64,000 nucleotides of DNA from Legionella fairfieldensis ATCC 49588 (GCF_000621525.1 NZ_JHYC01000014.1:23363-87362); one strand, 5' to 3'. Counted from the first letter of the stretch, positions 12,098 through 21,253 are shown. Notes: generated from the letters alone by a model not told the origin. A program made the numbers and translations.

Positions 12098-12259
12098 TAA
12101 GCGTTCATGGGGGTCTTCTTTGGTAGACCTTGTTACATGACTATGTCTTTCCCGCAGGCGGGAAACCATCCATCGATTAGCATAATGCTTAATTTGTAGA
12201 TTCCCGCCTGCGCGGAAAAAACATAGGAGTAAATAATTTCTTAACCTGTGAACACTTAC
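12098..12259. repeat. MITE-like intergenic repeat, copy 1
   Basis: An element of about 162 bp is bounded by TAAGCGTTCATGG (12098-12110) and its near inverted complement CCTGTGAACACTTAC (12245-12259). It contains inner inverted segments TTTCCCGCAGGCGGGAAA and ATTCCCGCCTGCGCGG. The same ends and inner segments occur at 31118-31300. It fills most of the gap between the ZIP and CDF genes; a 69-codon open frame on the minus strand within it is not a gene. Confidence 0.65.
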
Positions 12260-12386
12260 TATAATATTGCTGGTTGGCAATCAAAGAAGTGAATAATATT
12301 TTCCCACATGCTATTTAGCAAGTATTTTTTCTATTTGATTATTTTGCCATAGACAATATGTTGCATTGGAGAGGGATTTAACCAGA

Positions 12387-13526
12387 TCATTCCTGATAAA
12401 GAATACCCCATTGGTTTAATAAGCGTATCTGTCTGATGTTGTGGGAATGTTGTAAAAGATCCTGGCGAATGTGCTCATTGAGTTCTTGCATTTGTGAGAA
12501 ATCTCCATCGCACTCCAGATCAATAAGTATTTTGCCATCCAGATAGTGGAGTGTCCAACGTTGCAGAGCAGGACAGGTTTTTTGCCAGGATAGAAGTAGT
12601 TCTTGTTCTATACGTTTACGATTGGGCAGATGAAGAGAGGGGCAAAATAATTCGTCATCTTCGGGATCAACATGAACAGTGACGTCTTTAACTGCGGGAA
12701 TCTGGCTGACAAGCGCTTTATCCACGTGTTGGGCAATATAGTGTCCTTCAGATACGGATATAAAAGGCGACACCAGAAGATGGACATCCACCAGGATATC
12801 CCCACCCATTAAACGACTGCGTAATTGATGAATTTTTTTTACACCATCCACGGATTGAATAACCCGTTCGATTTGCGCTAATACATCGGGTTCTACGGCT
12901 GTGTCAACCAATTCCTTGACGCTATTCCAGCCATAATTCAGTCCCATTTTAATAATCAGGCAACCGACAATAATTGCTGCCAAAGCGTCAAGATAGGCGA
13001 AGCCAAATAAACTGCCCAGTAAACCCAGAGAAACGACAATTGAGGATGCTGCATCTGAGCGGTGATGCCAGGCATTGGCAATAACCAAAGCCGATTGAAT
13101 ACGTTGTCCTATATAGCGAGTATAATGAAATAAAAGTTCATTCGCAGCAATGGATAACAAAGCAATAGGGAAAGCAATCCAGCCGGGCTTATCAACGGCG
13201 GCATGAACGAGTTCATGAATTGAATCCCAGGCAATTCCGGCGCCAGCGAGAATCAATAGAACCGCCAATAGCAATGTTGCTGCTGTTTCAATGCGTTGAT
13301 GCCCATAAGGATGATCCGCATCAGCGTCCTGACTGCCATATTTTGATGCGTAAACAACCATAATGTCAGTGATTAAGTCAGAAAAGGAATGTATGCCATC
13401 GGCAAACAAGGCATGAGAATGATAAATTATTCCTCCTGCCAGCTTAATACCCCCTAAAAGCGCATTAACTACTGCACCAAGTAAGGTAATTTTTTTGGCT
13501 TGCCAGTAACGCTCCTGTTGTGACAT
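12387..13526 (-). CDS. Cation diffusion facilitator (CDF) metal efflux transporter
   Basis: The 379-residue protein has six predicted transmembrane segments in the N-terminal two thirds and a cytoplasmic C-terminal domain. The first metal-site motif is ADGIHSFSD near residue 42; the second, NAWHHRSDAASS, near 149, matches the HxxxD pair of Zn/Fe/Cd CDF exporters such as FieF. CDF proteins export divalent cations in exchange for protons. The C-terminal part is longer than in FieF. It starts only 3 bp after the TusA-like gene, so it belongs to that operon, linking metal export with a sulfur-transfer unit. Confidence 0.93.
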   Translation of the reverse strand: MSQQERYWQAKKITLLGAVVNALLGGIKLAGGIIYHSHALFADGIHSFSDLITDIMVVYASKYGSQDADADHPYGHQRIETAATLLLAVLLILAGAGIAWDSIHELVHAAVDKPGWIAFPIALLSIAANELLFHYTRYIGQRIQSALVIANAWHHRSDAASSIVVSLGLLGSLFGFAYLDALAAIIVGCLIIKMGLNYGWNSVKELVDTAVEPDVLAQIERVIQSVDGVKKIHQLRSRLMGGDILVDVHLLVSPFISVSEGHYIAQHVDKALVSQIPAVKDVTVHVDPEDDELFCPSLHLPNRKRIEQELLLSWQKTCPALQRWTLHYLDGKILIDLECDGDFSQMQELNEHIRQDLLQHSHNIRQIRLLNQWGILYQE

Positions 13527-13529
13527 GGG

Positions 13530-13760
13530 CTATCCTTTTTTCAATTGCATCGTAATGTGGATTTCTTCATCAATTTCTTTTAATTCAATAAGCTTATGAC
13601 CATTAATACGACACCAACAGGGTAAATCATGTTGTGCGCCTGGATCTGTCGCTATAATAGTTAATGTATCGCCATGTTGTAAATTCTTAACCCTGTTTTG
13701 TGTTTTAATGACAGGCATAGGGCACAACAGACGGCGTGCGTCTAATTCATAATGGGCCAT
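13530..13760 (-). CDS. TusA-like sulfur carrier protein
   Basis: This 76-residue protein has the TusA fold signature RRLLCPMPVIKTQ at about residues 9-21, with the cysteine of the CPxP motif as the expected persulfide carrier. A second CWC motif occurs near residue 49 and is less common. TusA-type proteins pass sulfur to enzymes in tRNA thiolation or other sulfur pathways. The gene lies 8 bp after a PP-loop ATPase gene and 3 bp before a CDF transporter gene, so it probably supplies sulfur to the PP-loop enzyme. It need not be the orthologue of E. coli tusA. Confidence 0.88.
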   Translation of the reverse strand: MAHYELDARRLLCPMPVIKTQNRVKNLQHGDTLTIIATDPGAQHDLPCWCRINGHKLIELKEIDEEIHITMQLKKG

Positions 13761-13768
13761 ATTCTACC

Positions 13769-14809
13769 TCACAAATACCAATCTTGCGGAATCTCTTCCG
13801 CGCGCATGGGGGGGCTTTTTAAAATGTGAGATTCACCATCAGGATAGTGTAAATCAACCTCAACTTCTGCTTCTTCCCGCCCCGAACAAAAACGTCCTGC
13901 GATCTGTGCGCAAGTTATAATATCCTCGGCGTTCGGTTGGCCTTCAATTAAAATCATCGGGCCACGATGTTCGCGTACTTGCATATGAATAAACTGCTTG
14001 CGATAGCCCATGAGAAAATTACTTTCGGCTTCGTCACGGGCAATAATCATTTTATAATAAGGCTTGGGACGTAAATGCCTGCCCGCTTTTAATAGAATGA
14101 TATCTTCCATATCGTAGTCTCGTGAATTACGATGATCCCACATATCACGTAAACGGCGAGTATAGTTTTCATCGGTTAAAACACAACAGCCGCCCGAAGG
14201 TTGAGCAAACTCTTCAATGGACAGAGCAGTAGCCAGCCCTAATTGTGGTTTTCGGTTACGTCCCTGAAAATCATAAAGAGCCTCACGATTGACCCAACCT
14301 TCGCGTTCTGGTAGGGTGGGAGGCAAGAGTTTAGCGCATAAGGGACGTAACAGGCGATCTTCGGCTCCGGATTCTTTAGCGATGACAGGCATTGTGACTT
14401 TGCGTTGCGATTTGGGACGTTGACCAATGACTTCACCTGTAATGATAAAATCGAATCCTTGTTCCTGCATCCATTGATAAGCCTGCTGTACCATGAATAT
14501 TTTACAATCCAGACAAGGATTTGCATGTTTGCCATAACCATGTTTCGGGTTTAATAACACTTCTTTATAGGGTTCAACAATATCAATAATGTGCAGAGGA
14601 ATACCTAATTGCTCAGCTACCCATAAGGCATCATTTCGTAAAGGTTTTTCATTTTTTCGATTACGAATCGCTGAAGTATGGCCAGAATGACAAAAACCAG
14701 TATAAAAATTAATTCCTTCCACGTGAATGCCTTGTTCCTGGATAATTTTTACAGCCAGCATGGAATCCAAACCACCAGAAACCAGGGCAACTGCTTTGCG
14801 TTTTGTCAT
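13769..14809 (-). CDS. PP-loop ATPase, predicted tRNA-thiolation-type (ThiI/MnmA-like) enzyme
   Basis: The 346-residue protein begins with a PP-loop, VALVSGGLDSML, at about residues 8-19, the adenylation site of ThiI and MnmA-type tRNA thiolases. HANPCLDCKIFM near 117 and the pair GGCC near 228 provide candidate sulfur-handling cysteines, while TGEVIGQRPKSQ near 145 is also typical of this group. ThiI's THUMP domain is absent. Family members of this size are annotated as tRNA 4-thiouridine synthase-like. The TusA-like gene 8 bp downstream is a natural sulfur donor. The exact tRNA position modified cannot be read from the sequence. Confidence 0.8.
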   Translation of the reverse strand: MTKRKAVALVSGGLDSMLAVKIIQEQGIHVEGINFYTGFCHSGHTSAIRNRKNEKPLRNDALWVAEQLGIPLHIIDIVEPYKEVLLNPKHGYGKHANPCLDCKIFMVQQAYQWMQEQGFDFIITGEVIGQRPKSQRKVTMPVIAKESGAEDRLLRPLCAKLLPPTLPEREGWVNREALYDFQGRNRKPQLGLATALSIEEFAQPSGGCCVLTDENYTRRLRDMWDHRNSRDYDMEDIILLKAGRHLRPKPYYKMIIARDEAESNFLMGYRKQFIHMQVREHRGPMILIEGQPNAEDIITCAQIAGRFCSGREEAEVEVDLHYPDGESHILKSPPMRAEEIPQDWYL

Positions 14810-14963
14810 AAGAAAATCCTGATAATAAAATGACCAGTATTTTAATCATTCCTTTTCCTGGGTCAAGTGAGTCGATACAAGCAATGCTCCTCAATGCTGC
14901 AACCGGGTTTATAGCCTCTCATTTCACAAGGAGAAGCATTCAATTTACATCCTGTACACAGCT

Positions 14964-15090
14964 TTATCCACATATTTTGTGGATAAAATAATTTGGCAAA
15001 AAGTATAGAAAGCCAAGTATCATAAGCCTTGTATGAAATAATAAATAAAAAAAGTTTATTTTAATTCTATGAAAAGAAAAGTTATCCACA
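14964..15090. promoter_or_regulatory. Cluster of three perfect DnaA boxes in an AT-rich gap
   Basis: TTATCCACA occurs at 14964-14972 and 15082-15090, and its complement TGTGGATAA at 14978-14986. The first two boxes face each other across five bases. The 402-bp gap 14810-15211 is very AT-rich, especially 14990-15200, and holds no gene. Binding by the initiator DnaA is likely on sequence grounds. Whether this is an origin, a titration site or regulation of a flanking gene is open. Confidence 0.6.
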
Positions 15091-15211
15091 AGTAGATAAT
15101 TTAGATAATTAGAGAAATAACCTGACCATCTTATCAAATAAAAAATGAAAAAACAGTCTTGACTTAAAAGTTTTTTATTATTTGTTGCTATCTCGCCACA
15201 GAATTACAATG

Positions 15212-17389
15212 TTAACCTTGAAGAAATTGCTCATAATTCCCTAACCAACGATTGGCAATCACTTGAGCCGTGGAAATGTTCGTGGGTATCAGTTTTTTTG
15301 CCATAGAAGCGACCAACGGTAAAAGTGCCTGATCACGTTGCAAATTGGCAATTTTAAATTGGCGATAGCCCGTTTGCCGAGTTCCCAAAATTTCTCCGGA
15401 ACCACGTAACTGCAAGTCTTTTTCGGCGATAACAAAGCCGTCACACGTTGCTCGCATGACACGTAATCGTTCTGCTCCTGATGGTGATAAGGGTGCCTGA
15501 TAAAGCAGGAGACAATGAGATTGAGTATTACCTCTTCCAACCCGTCCTCGTAACTGATGTAACTGAGACAAACCCAGGCGTTCGGCATTTTCTATGATCA
15601 TTAAACTGGCGTTAGGTACATCGACTCCTACTTCAATAACCGTGGTTGCAACTAACAGATCGATTTCCCCTTGTTTAAAACCCGCCATTGTTGCCTCTTT
15701 TTCTATCGCTTTCATTCGACCATGAATTATACCGACGCGAACCTTTGGTAACAGTGCCTGCAAATTAGTGGCAGTGGCCGTTGCGGCCATGCATTGTAAT
15801 TTTTCCGATTCTTCAATTAACGTACATACCCAATAAGCTTGCCGTCCACTGGCAATGGCTGCCTGGAGTCTGGCGATAACAGGTTCTCGTTTCTCCTGAT
15901 TGATTACCGCAGTAGTGACAGGCGTTCTTCCCGGAGGTAGTTCGTCAATGATCGACAAATCCAAATGAGCAAACTGGGTCATTGCCAACGTTCGTGGAAT
16001 AGGTGTTGCGGTCATTAATAATTGATGAGGAATCAACGTTGCCTGTTGTCCTTTTTGTTGTAGAAGCAAGCGTTGTTCTACACCAAAGCGGTGCTGTTCA
16101 TCGATGATAACCAAACCCAAATTGGCGAACGAGACACTTTCCTGAAATAGCGCATGAGTGCCAATGAGCAACTGACATTCCTGACTCGCCAACAGCCGCA
16201 GGGTTTCTCTGCGTTCTTTCGTTTTCATTTTGCCGCTGAGCCTGCGACAGACGATACCTGAAGGACTTAACCAGCGTTGAAAATTAGTGGCATGTTGTTC
16301 ACTTAATAAGTCGGTAGGTGCCATGAAGGCGACTTGATAACCACTGGCGATGGCCTGGAGAGCAGCCAGCGCGGCTACCACCGTTTTGCCAGAACCCACA
16401 TCGCCTTGCACCAGGCGCAACATGGGTTTTTTTTGTGTCAAATCATGGGCTATTTCATTACTCACTCGTTGCTGGGCCGTAGTCAATGCAAAAGGCAATT
16501 GTTTGATAAAATTTTCGCAAAGAGGATTAGTCTGTGGAATACCTGGCGCATGCAAGTGACTACGATGCTCCCTGGCGAACTGCATACTAAGACGTTGCGC
16601 TAATAATTCATCAAAAACCAATCGTTTAAGAGCAGGATGGTTACCTTCTTCCAGCGCTTGCAGTGAGGTGTCGGGCGGGGGATTATGAAGAAAATGGAGT
16701 GCTTCTGCCAACGAGTAAAACTTATATTTCTGCAAGTCCTCTGGCTTCATCCATTCTAACTCCTGTAAAGTGGTCTGACAGGTTGCTAAAGCAAGTTTAA
16801 CCATTTGTCGGAGGCGAGTCTGAGTTAAATTTCGAGTGGCAGGATAAATAGGCGTTAATGTTTCATCGACAATGCAAGGTTCTTCATTGACGAGTATTTG
16901 ATATTCAGGATGAATCATTTCAAAACTATTGGCAAATTCACGTACTTCGCCAAAAACCCGTATCATCGCGCTTTCATTGAGGGTTTTAATCTGTTGCTTG
17001 TTAAAATGAAAAAAACGTAGTCTCAAGAGCGCAGTTTTGTCTTCCACATAGCAATAGAGCATTGGGCGTTTGCCATATTTGATCTCTGTTTTACATACTC
17101 GACCGGTAATAACCGCCCAATCGTTGACTCGTAAATCGCAGATAGGAGTGATGCGTGTTCTATCCTGATAGCGATAAGGAAGATGAAATAACAAATCGGC
17201 CAATGTATTGATTCCACATTGACTTAATTTAGCGCCAAGGACGGGACCTATACCTGGCAGAATGTGACAAGGTTGTTGAAGCACTGTTGGATCTTTAAGA
17301 AAAAAACTGATAATAGCAGAAAAATAGGATAGAGTTGATTGGTAAAAAAAAATCAGAGAGGGACGAATGAATCGCACCATTACCTTCAC
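15212..17389 (-). CDS. recG: ATP-dependent DNA helicase RecG
   Basis: RecG remodels stalled replication forks and branch-migrates Holliday junctions. The protein has the N-terminal wedge/OB region (residues ~50-260), helicase Walker A GDVGSGKT near 345, the DEQHRFG box near 442, TATPIPRTLA near 472 and QLRGRVGRG near 622. The longest frame gives 725 residues, about 30 more than the E. coli protein. Similarity begins near LQQPCHILPGIG, so translation may start downstream of the ATG at 17389, perhaps at the GTG encoding the valine before that segment. The ATG at 17389 also overlaps the divergent permease gene by 23 bp. Confidence 0.95.
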   Translation of the reverse strand: MKVMVRFIRPSLIFFYQSTLSYFSAIISFFLKDPTVLQQPCHILPGIGPVLGAKLSQCGINTLADLLFHLPYRYQDRTRITPICDLRVNDWAVITGRVCKTEIKYGKRPMLYCYVEDKTALLRLRFFHFNKQQIKTLNESAMIRVFGEVREFANSFEMIHPEYQILVNEEPCIVDETLTPIYPATRNLTQTRLRQMVKLALATCQTTLQELEWMKPEDLQKYKFYSLAEALHFLHNPPPDTSLQALEEGNHPALKRLVFDELLAQRLSMQFAREHRSHLHAPGIPQTNPLCENFIKQLPFALTTAQQRVSNEIAHDLTQKKPMLRLVQGDVGSGKTVVAALAALQAIASGYQVAFMAPTDLLSEQHATNFQRWLSPSGIVCRRLSGKMKTKERRETLRLLASQECQLLIGTHALFQESVSFANLGLVIIDEQHRFGVEQRLLLQQKGQQATLIPHQLLMTATPIPRTLAMTQFAHLDLSIIDELPPGRTPVTTAVINQEKREPVIARLQAAIASGRQAYWVCTLIEESEKLQCMAATATATNLQALLPKVRVGIIHGRMKAIEKEATMAGFKQGEIDLLVATTVIEVGVDVPNASLMIIENAERLGLSQLHQLRGRVGRGNTQSHCLLLYQAPLSPSGAERLRVMRATCDGFVIAEKDLQLRGSGEILGTRQTGYRQFKIANLQRDQALLPLVASMAKKLIPTNISTAQVIANRWLGNYEQFLQG

Positions 17390-18419
17390 AGCCGGTTTGA
17401 TTTTAGTGTGGATTATTGGTTATCTGCTTATTATTGGCCGAAGTTTGCTTATTCCCATAGTGATTGCCGTTTTTATTTGGCATTTACTTAATACAATTAA
17501 TAATTCGGTGCAGCACATGCCATTTATTGGAGAGCGTTTACCCGGCTGGTTAAGTAAAATTTTAGCCTTTCTGGTGGTAGCTGGCCTTATTAAAATTTTG
17601 ATTGATATCATTACCAACAATGTCAGTGACGTTATTGCTGCTTCACCGCGCTATCAGGAGAATTTAACGCCGCTTTTTAATAATATTGATCAACGTTTTC
17701 ATATCAGGGCGCTTGCAACAGTGGATGAATTTGTTAAAAATTTTAGCGTGCAACGTATTTTAGTTAATATTTATTCTGTTTTTTCTTCCATAACAGGTTC
17801 GGCTGTTTTAATTATCTTATATATAGGTTTTTTATTTGTCGAACAGCATTTTTTCAGGCAAAAACTGAACGCCTTGTTTCCTCAGCCAGGTCATCGTCAG
17901 TTGGTCAATAATATCATCACCCACATTGTGAACGACACACAAACCTATTTGGGTATAAAGACCCTCTTAAGTTTAATTACTGCTACTGCGAGTTGGGTAA
18001 TTATGAAGCTGGTAGGGCTTGATTTTGCCGAATTTTGGGCGTTGTTAATTTTTTTCTTAAATTTTATACCCAATATCGGTGCGATTATCGCCACTGTTTT
18101 TCCTGCATTACTTGCCTTGGTTCAATTTCAAAACTGGTGGCCTTTTATTGTGATTACTTCAGGTATCGTTATCATTCAGTTTGTGATTGGTAATCTGGTG
18201 GAACCCCGTTTTTTAGGTAAGTCGCTCAATCTGAGTGCATTGGTTATTCTCTTTGCTTTGGCATTATGGGGCGCTATTTGGGGAATTTTAGGTATGTTTC
18301 TCGCTGTCCCTATTACAGTGATGATGATGATTATCTTTGCCCATTTCGATGCGACTCGACCGATAGCGATTCTTTTGTCGCAGGATGGCTATATTAAAAA
18401 CGCGTATGAAACCTTATAA
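17367..18419 (+). CDS. AI-2E/PerM family permease
   Basis: The 350-residue membrane protein has about seven or eight hydrophobic segments and the family pattern of two N-terminal helices, a soluble middle region (about residues 85-145), and a C-terminal bundle with NFIPNIGAIIATVFPALLAL near 225 and GNLVEPRFLGKSLNLS near 275. Members of this family (PerM, YdiK, TqsA) are predicted transporters; some have been linked to autoinducer-2 export and others to sodium/proton exchange, so the substrate is unknown here. It is divergent from recG with overlapping 5' ends. Confidence 0.88.
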   Translation: MNRTITFTAGLILVWIIGYLLIIGRSLLIPIVIAVFIWHLLNTINNSVQHMPFIGERLPGWLSKILAFLVVAGLIKILIDIITNNVSDVIAASPRYQENLTPLFNNIDQRFHIRALATVDEFVKNFSVQRILVNIYSVFSSITGSAVLIILYIGFLFVEQHFFRQKLNALFPQPGHRQLVNNIITHIVNDTQTYLGIKTLLSLITATASWVIMKLVGLDFAEFWALLIFFLNFIPNIGAIIATVFPALLALVQFQNWWPFIVITSGIVIIQFVIGNLVEPRFLGKSLNLSALVILFALALWGAIWGILGMFLAVPITVMMMIIFAHFDATRPIAILLSQDGYIKNAYETL

Positions 18420-18434
18420 ATGATAATGAGAGAC

Positions 18435-18581
18435 ATGATGTTACTATTTAAAAAATTAAAAAAATTTTATAAAGCATCTCCTGAAAATAAACGGCAAATT
18501 CATGTTTTTTTGGGATTTCTTGTTATTCCAGTCATAGGAATGACTCTTTTATATCTTTATGTGGTCTTTTTTTGGTTATAA
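18435..18581 (+). CDS. Small single-pass membrane protein
   Basis: An open frame of 48 residues begins MMLLFKKLKKFYKASPENKR, a basic amphipathic N-terminus, followed by a clear hydrophobic segment (FLGFLVIPVIGMTLLYLY) and a short end. Several in-frame ATG codons (18420, 18426, 18435, 18438) could serve as start; 18435 has a GAG about seven bases upstream. It begins just after the permease stop codon, so it is probably cotranscribed with it. The function is unknown. Confidence 0.5.
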   Translation: MMLLFKKLKKFYKASPENKRQIHVFLGFLVIPVIGMTLLYLYVVFFWL

Positions 18582-18674
18582 ATATCTTAACTTTTTTAGA
18601 TGATTTATCACAAACATTCCAGGAAGAGGTACAAAAATTTAGATGCGTTTACCCTGGGGCAATAATTGGGTTAT

Positions 18675-18704
18675 TTGAGAAAAAAGATAATATTGTGTTA
18701 CAAT
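18675..18704 (+). promoter_or_regulatory. Putative sigma-70 promoter with a long leader
   Basis: TTGAGA at 18675-18680 and TACAAT at 18699-18704 are separated by 18 bp. Transcription would start near 18711 and leave a leader of about 180 nt before the small exported protein at 18894. The leader contains a small hairpin CCTCT/AGAGG at 18742-18754. No other gene is seen in 18582-18893. Confidence 0.5.
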
Positions 18705-18893
18705 GTGCCAGTTGATAAGAGAGCTGGTAATTCAGTTCATTCCTCTAAAAGAGGGACGAGTGTGTGATGAGGTCTGATTCTCTTACAACGGAATGGAAGA
18801 GTATGAAGCGAATTTAAAGAGACATTTTTCTGGAACGATGTGTTTCTTTAAAATAATTAAGTCCTAACTTAACACTTTTAAAAGGGTCTTTTA

Positions 18894-19106
18894 ATGAAAA
18901 AACTAGCATTAGTAATAGGTTGTGTTATTCCTTTCTTGTCATTTGCGGGTAACTTGAACAGCATTAATACAGCAGATACTTTTCAGGAGCTATGTGCCAA
19001 GGAAAAAGATCCGGTTAAACGACAACACTATTGCCACATGCTGGATAGACATAGTGAATCACAATCACACCTTGCTGATTTTCATAAAGATACTGTGACT
19101 GTGTAA
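18894..19106 (+). CDS. Small exported protein of unknown function
   Basis: The 70-residue product begins with a typical signal peptide (MKKLALVIGCVIPFLSFAG), likely cleaved after residue 18 or so. The mature part of about 50 residues is polar and has two cysteines (ELCAKEK and HYCHML) that could form a disulfide in the periplasm. It has its own promoter at 18675-18704 and an intrinsic terminator at 19154-19177, so it is a monocistronic unit. I do not recognise the family. Confidence 0.7.
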   Translation: MKKLALVIGCVIPFLSFAGNLNSINTADTFQELCAKEKDPVKRQHYCHMLDRHSESQSHLADFHKDTVTV

Positions 19107-19153
19107 GCTCTTTTTTAAGTATTTTCGATTATTTTTTTACATTATGTCATACG

Positions 19154-19177
19154 TCCCGCTTAAAGCGGGATTTTTTT
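19154..19177 (+). terminator. Intrinsic terminator after the small exported protein
   Basis: A perfect seven-base stem TCCCGCT/AGCGGGA with a three-base loop is followed by seven T residues, 48 bp past the stop codon. Confidence 0.9.
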
Positions 19178-19228
19178 GATTTTTATATACTCCCTCTGAG
19201 TTGATTTAGAGGAACGTGATGTAAAGTC

Positions 19229-20596
19229 TCATACATTAAAATTCTCCACGTTTTTAATTTCAGGTTTCTGATACTGCATTATAAAAAGAGGAGTTTCTTC
19301 GAGTACAGAAATAATATGATATTGATTTTTTTGTAAGCGGTAGAATTTTGCCAGCAGTTTAATATTCATAAGTACGATACAGGCCAGTGCAATCATGATA
19401 AGACAAGGAGAGCTTGGCAAGTGGGTTCTTCGAACAAGATAATCAGACAATAAAGGAGGTAATCCGGAAGCAAGGCTTGCTGCGATAGAAAACACGATTG
19501 ACAAAACTGTGCAGCGAATTTGCAAGGGAAATAACTCAGTCAATAAAACAGAAGACACACTATAATAACAGGCGCAGGGAATAGAAATAGCTAATTGCAT
19601 TAATAGATAATAATTTGCATTACCGTAATTAACGGCTTCCATTAAAGGATAAGATAAAACAAGAATACCAGTGGTTGCCCATGCCAACATTTTCAAGCGA
19701 TCTTTTTTATCAGAGAACCAGCCAAAGACGGGAATGAGTGCGGTCACAAAAACTAAAGAACAAGTGTTTGCTGTAGTAATGAAAGAGTGCGATAACAGTG
19801 AATAATGCGTTGCATGCAAAGGGATGTAAAGATAAAAGAAAAATCCTGTGGCAACGGATAAAAAACTGGCGAAAAACGTGTAATTAAACATAAAGGGATA
19901 TCGCTTTACAAAATCAAGGGATTGACGATAAATAGCCTGGGTCGATGGCTTTGCCCGTCCAGCATAGTGAATTACATAAGCCAGGCTTTCTGGCATCGTA
20001 TAACGGACATAAACACCGACAATGGTGGTAAGAATCGCCAATAAAAAAGGAATTCGCCAAAGCCAATTCTCGCTTATAAAAAAAACGTTGCCTAAAATAT
20101 GAGTGCATCCTATGACAATACAGGCAAGCAGATAACCTGCTTTTACACCAACGGAAGACCAGCAACCACGAAAACCTCGTTGCGTATTATCACCGCTTTC
20201 TACTAAAAAGGAGGCCGAATTTAAAAACTCAGAGCCTAAAGCCATGGTTTGGATGATACGTAACGTTAATAATAAACCCGCGGCAAAAAAACCAATTTGC
20301 TGGAAACCTGGGATTAAGCCAATAAGTGCCGTTGATAAACCCATAATGAGGATAGAGATCATCAGGACATTTTTCCTGCCATATAAATCAGAGAATAAAC
20401 CAAGAAAAAAGGCACCTATTGGCTTGGCAAGATAAGCCAGGAACAAGAGTGCTAACATGACAGTATAATTTCCCTGTTTATTTCCTAACAAGAAACGTGC
20501 GAGTTCTGCGGAAAGAAAATAGCAGAGGGAGGTATCATAGGCTTCAACCACATTACCCATAAAACCACCTAAAATAATTTTAGTCTGGTACTTCAT
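19229..20596 (-). CDS. MFS transporter, metabolite:proton symporter type
   Basis: The protein (455 residues from the ATG at 20596) has about twelve hydrophobic segments. The MFS loop motif GLFSDLYGRKNVLM occurs between the second and third, and a second copy-like GWFSDKKDRLKML between the eighth and ninth. The overall pattern, with QTMALGSEFLNSASFLVES in the fourth helix region, resembles the metabolite:H+ symporter branch (ProP/ShiA-like). The substrate is unknown. An in-frame ATG at 20647 would add 17 residues without hydrophobic character. It follows two minus-strand genes, an unknown protein and an HTH regulator, which may control it. Confidence 0.85.
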   Translation of the reverse strand: MKYQTKIILGGFMGNVVEAYDTSLCYFLSAELARFLLGNKQGNYTVMLALLFLAYLAKPIGAFFLGLFSDLYGRKNVLMISILIMGLSTALIGLIPGFQQIGFFAAGLLLTLRIIQTMALGSEFLNSASFLVESGDNTQRGFRGCWSSVGVKAGYLLACIVIGCTHILGNVFFISENWLWRIPFLLAILTTIVGVYVRYTMPESLAYVIHYAGRAKPSTQAIYRQSLDFVKRYPFMFNYTFFASFLSVATGFFFYLYIPLHATHYSLLSHSFITTANTCSLVFVTALIPVFGWFSDKKDRLKMLAWATTGILVLSYPLMEAVNYGNANYYLLMQLAISIPCACYYSVSSVLLTELFPLQIRCTVLSIVFSIAASLASGLPPLLSDYLVRRTHLPSSPCLIMIALACIVLMNIKLLAKFYRLQKNQYHIISVLEETPLFIMQYQKPEIKNVENFNV

Positions 20597-20703
20597 ATTT
20601 AACCTGTGTTTGCAAGAGCTTATTGGTAATAAGCGTTCAAGGTCCATTCAAAAAACGAGTGTATTGGCACATACTGTGCACAAATACAACTATTCGCCAC
20701 GAT

Positions 20704-21228
20704 TCAAGCCTCCTCTGAACAGGCACTATAGTGCATAAAAAGAGGGCTTAACATATTGCTGCAATATTGGCCAATTTTATAAAAATTCTCATGCTGATTG
20801 GCAAATAGTTCCTCGGTATGTTTGCAAGAACGATTGCTTGCCAGCGAATAAATAAAAAAATCATCTTCCCATTTTGCAGCTAAGGAATAACCTATAGAAT
20901 AACGATGTTTGAGTTGTTTTATGTAATAAAGTTCATCGTAACGTTCAGTGGCATATAAGGTTTGCCAGTTGGCCTGAGAACAATGACCAAACCAGTCAGG
21001 ATGGTACGTTTTATCAAAAAGCCAAAGATTACTGTTAAATAAATTAAATTCGATAGCAGGAGTTGAAGAAAAAGTCAGTATTCCCGTTCTTTTATTTATT
21101 TGAGTAATAGCAATATGATTAATTTCATAGAGTCCCAGAACATCTCTAAAGACACTGGACACTTTTGATTTAAAGGCAAAGAGTGCTTCCAAAAATTGTG
21201 TATGCGGTACTGTACAGCGAATTTCCAT
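20704..21228 (-). CDS. Unknown protein next to an HTH regulator, possible sensory domain
   Basis: The 174-residue protein is soluble-looking, with mixed alpha/beta character and aromatic-rich segments such as YHPDWFGHCSQANWQTLY and RYSIGYSLAAKWEDDFF. This resembles stand-alone sensory domains of LuxR-type proteins in general style, but I cannot assign a family. There is no signal peptide or membrane segment. It lies 25 bp after an HTH repressor gene on the same strand, and about 107 bp before the MFS gene, so the three may form one unit in which this protein modulates the regulator. Confidence 0.6.
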   Translation of the reverse strand: MEIRCTVPHTQFLEALFAFKSKVSSVFRDVLGLYEINHIAITQINKRTGILTFSSTPAIEFNLFNSNLWLFDKTYHPDWFGHCSQANWQTLYATERYDELYYIKQLKHRYSIGYSLAAKWEDDFFIYSLASNRSCKHTEELFANQHENFYKIGQYCSNMLSPLFMHYSACSEEA

Positions 21229-21253
21229 AAGTATTTCTCAACTAATTCCCTAT

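Noticed and set aside
12071..12280. 69-codon minus-strand frame after the ZIP gene
   Set aside because: It lies almost entirely within the MITE-like repeat and follows its palindromes; no Shine-Dalgarno sequence or homology.
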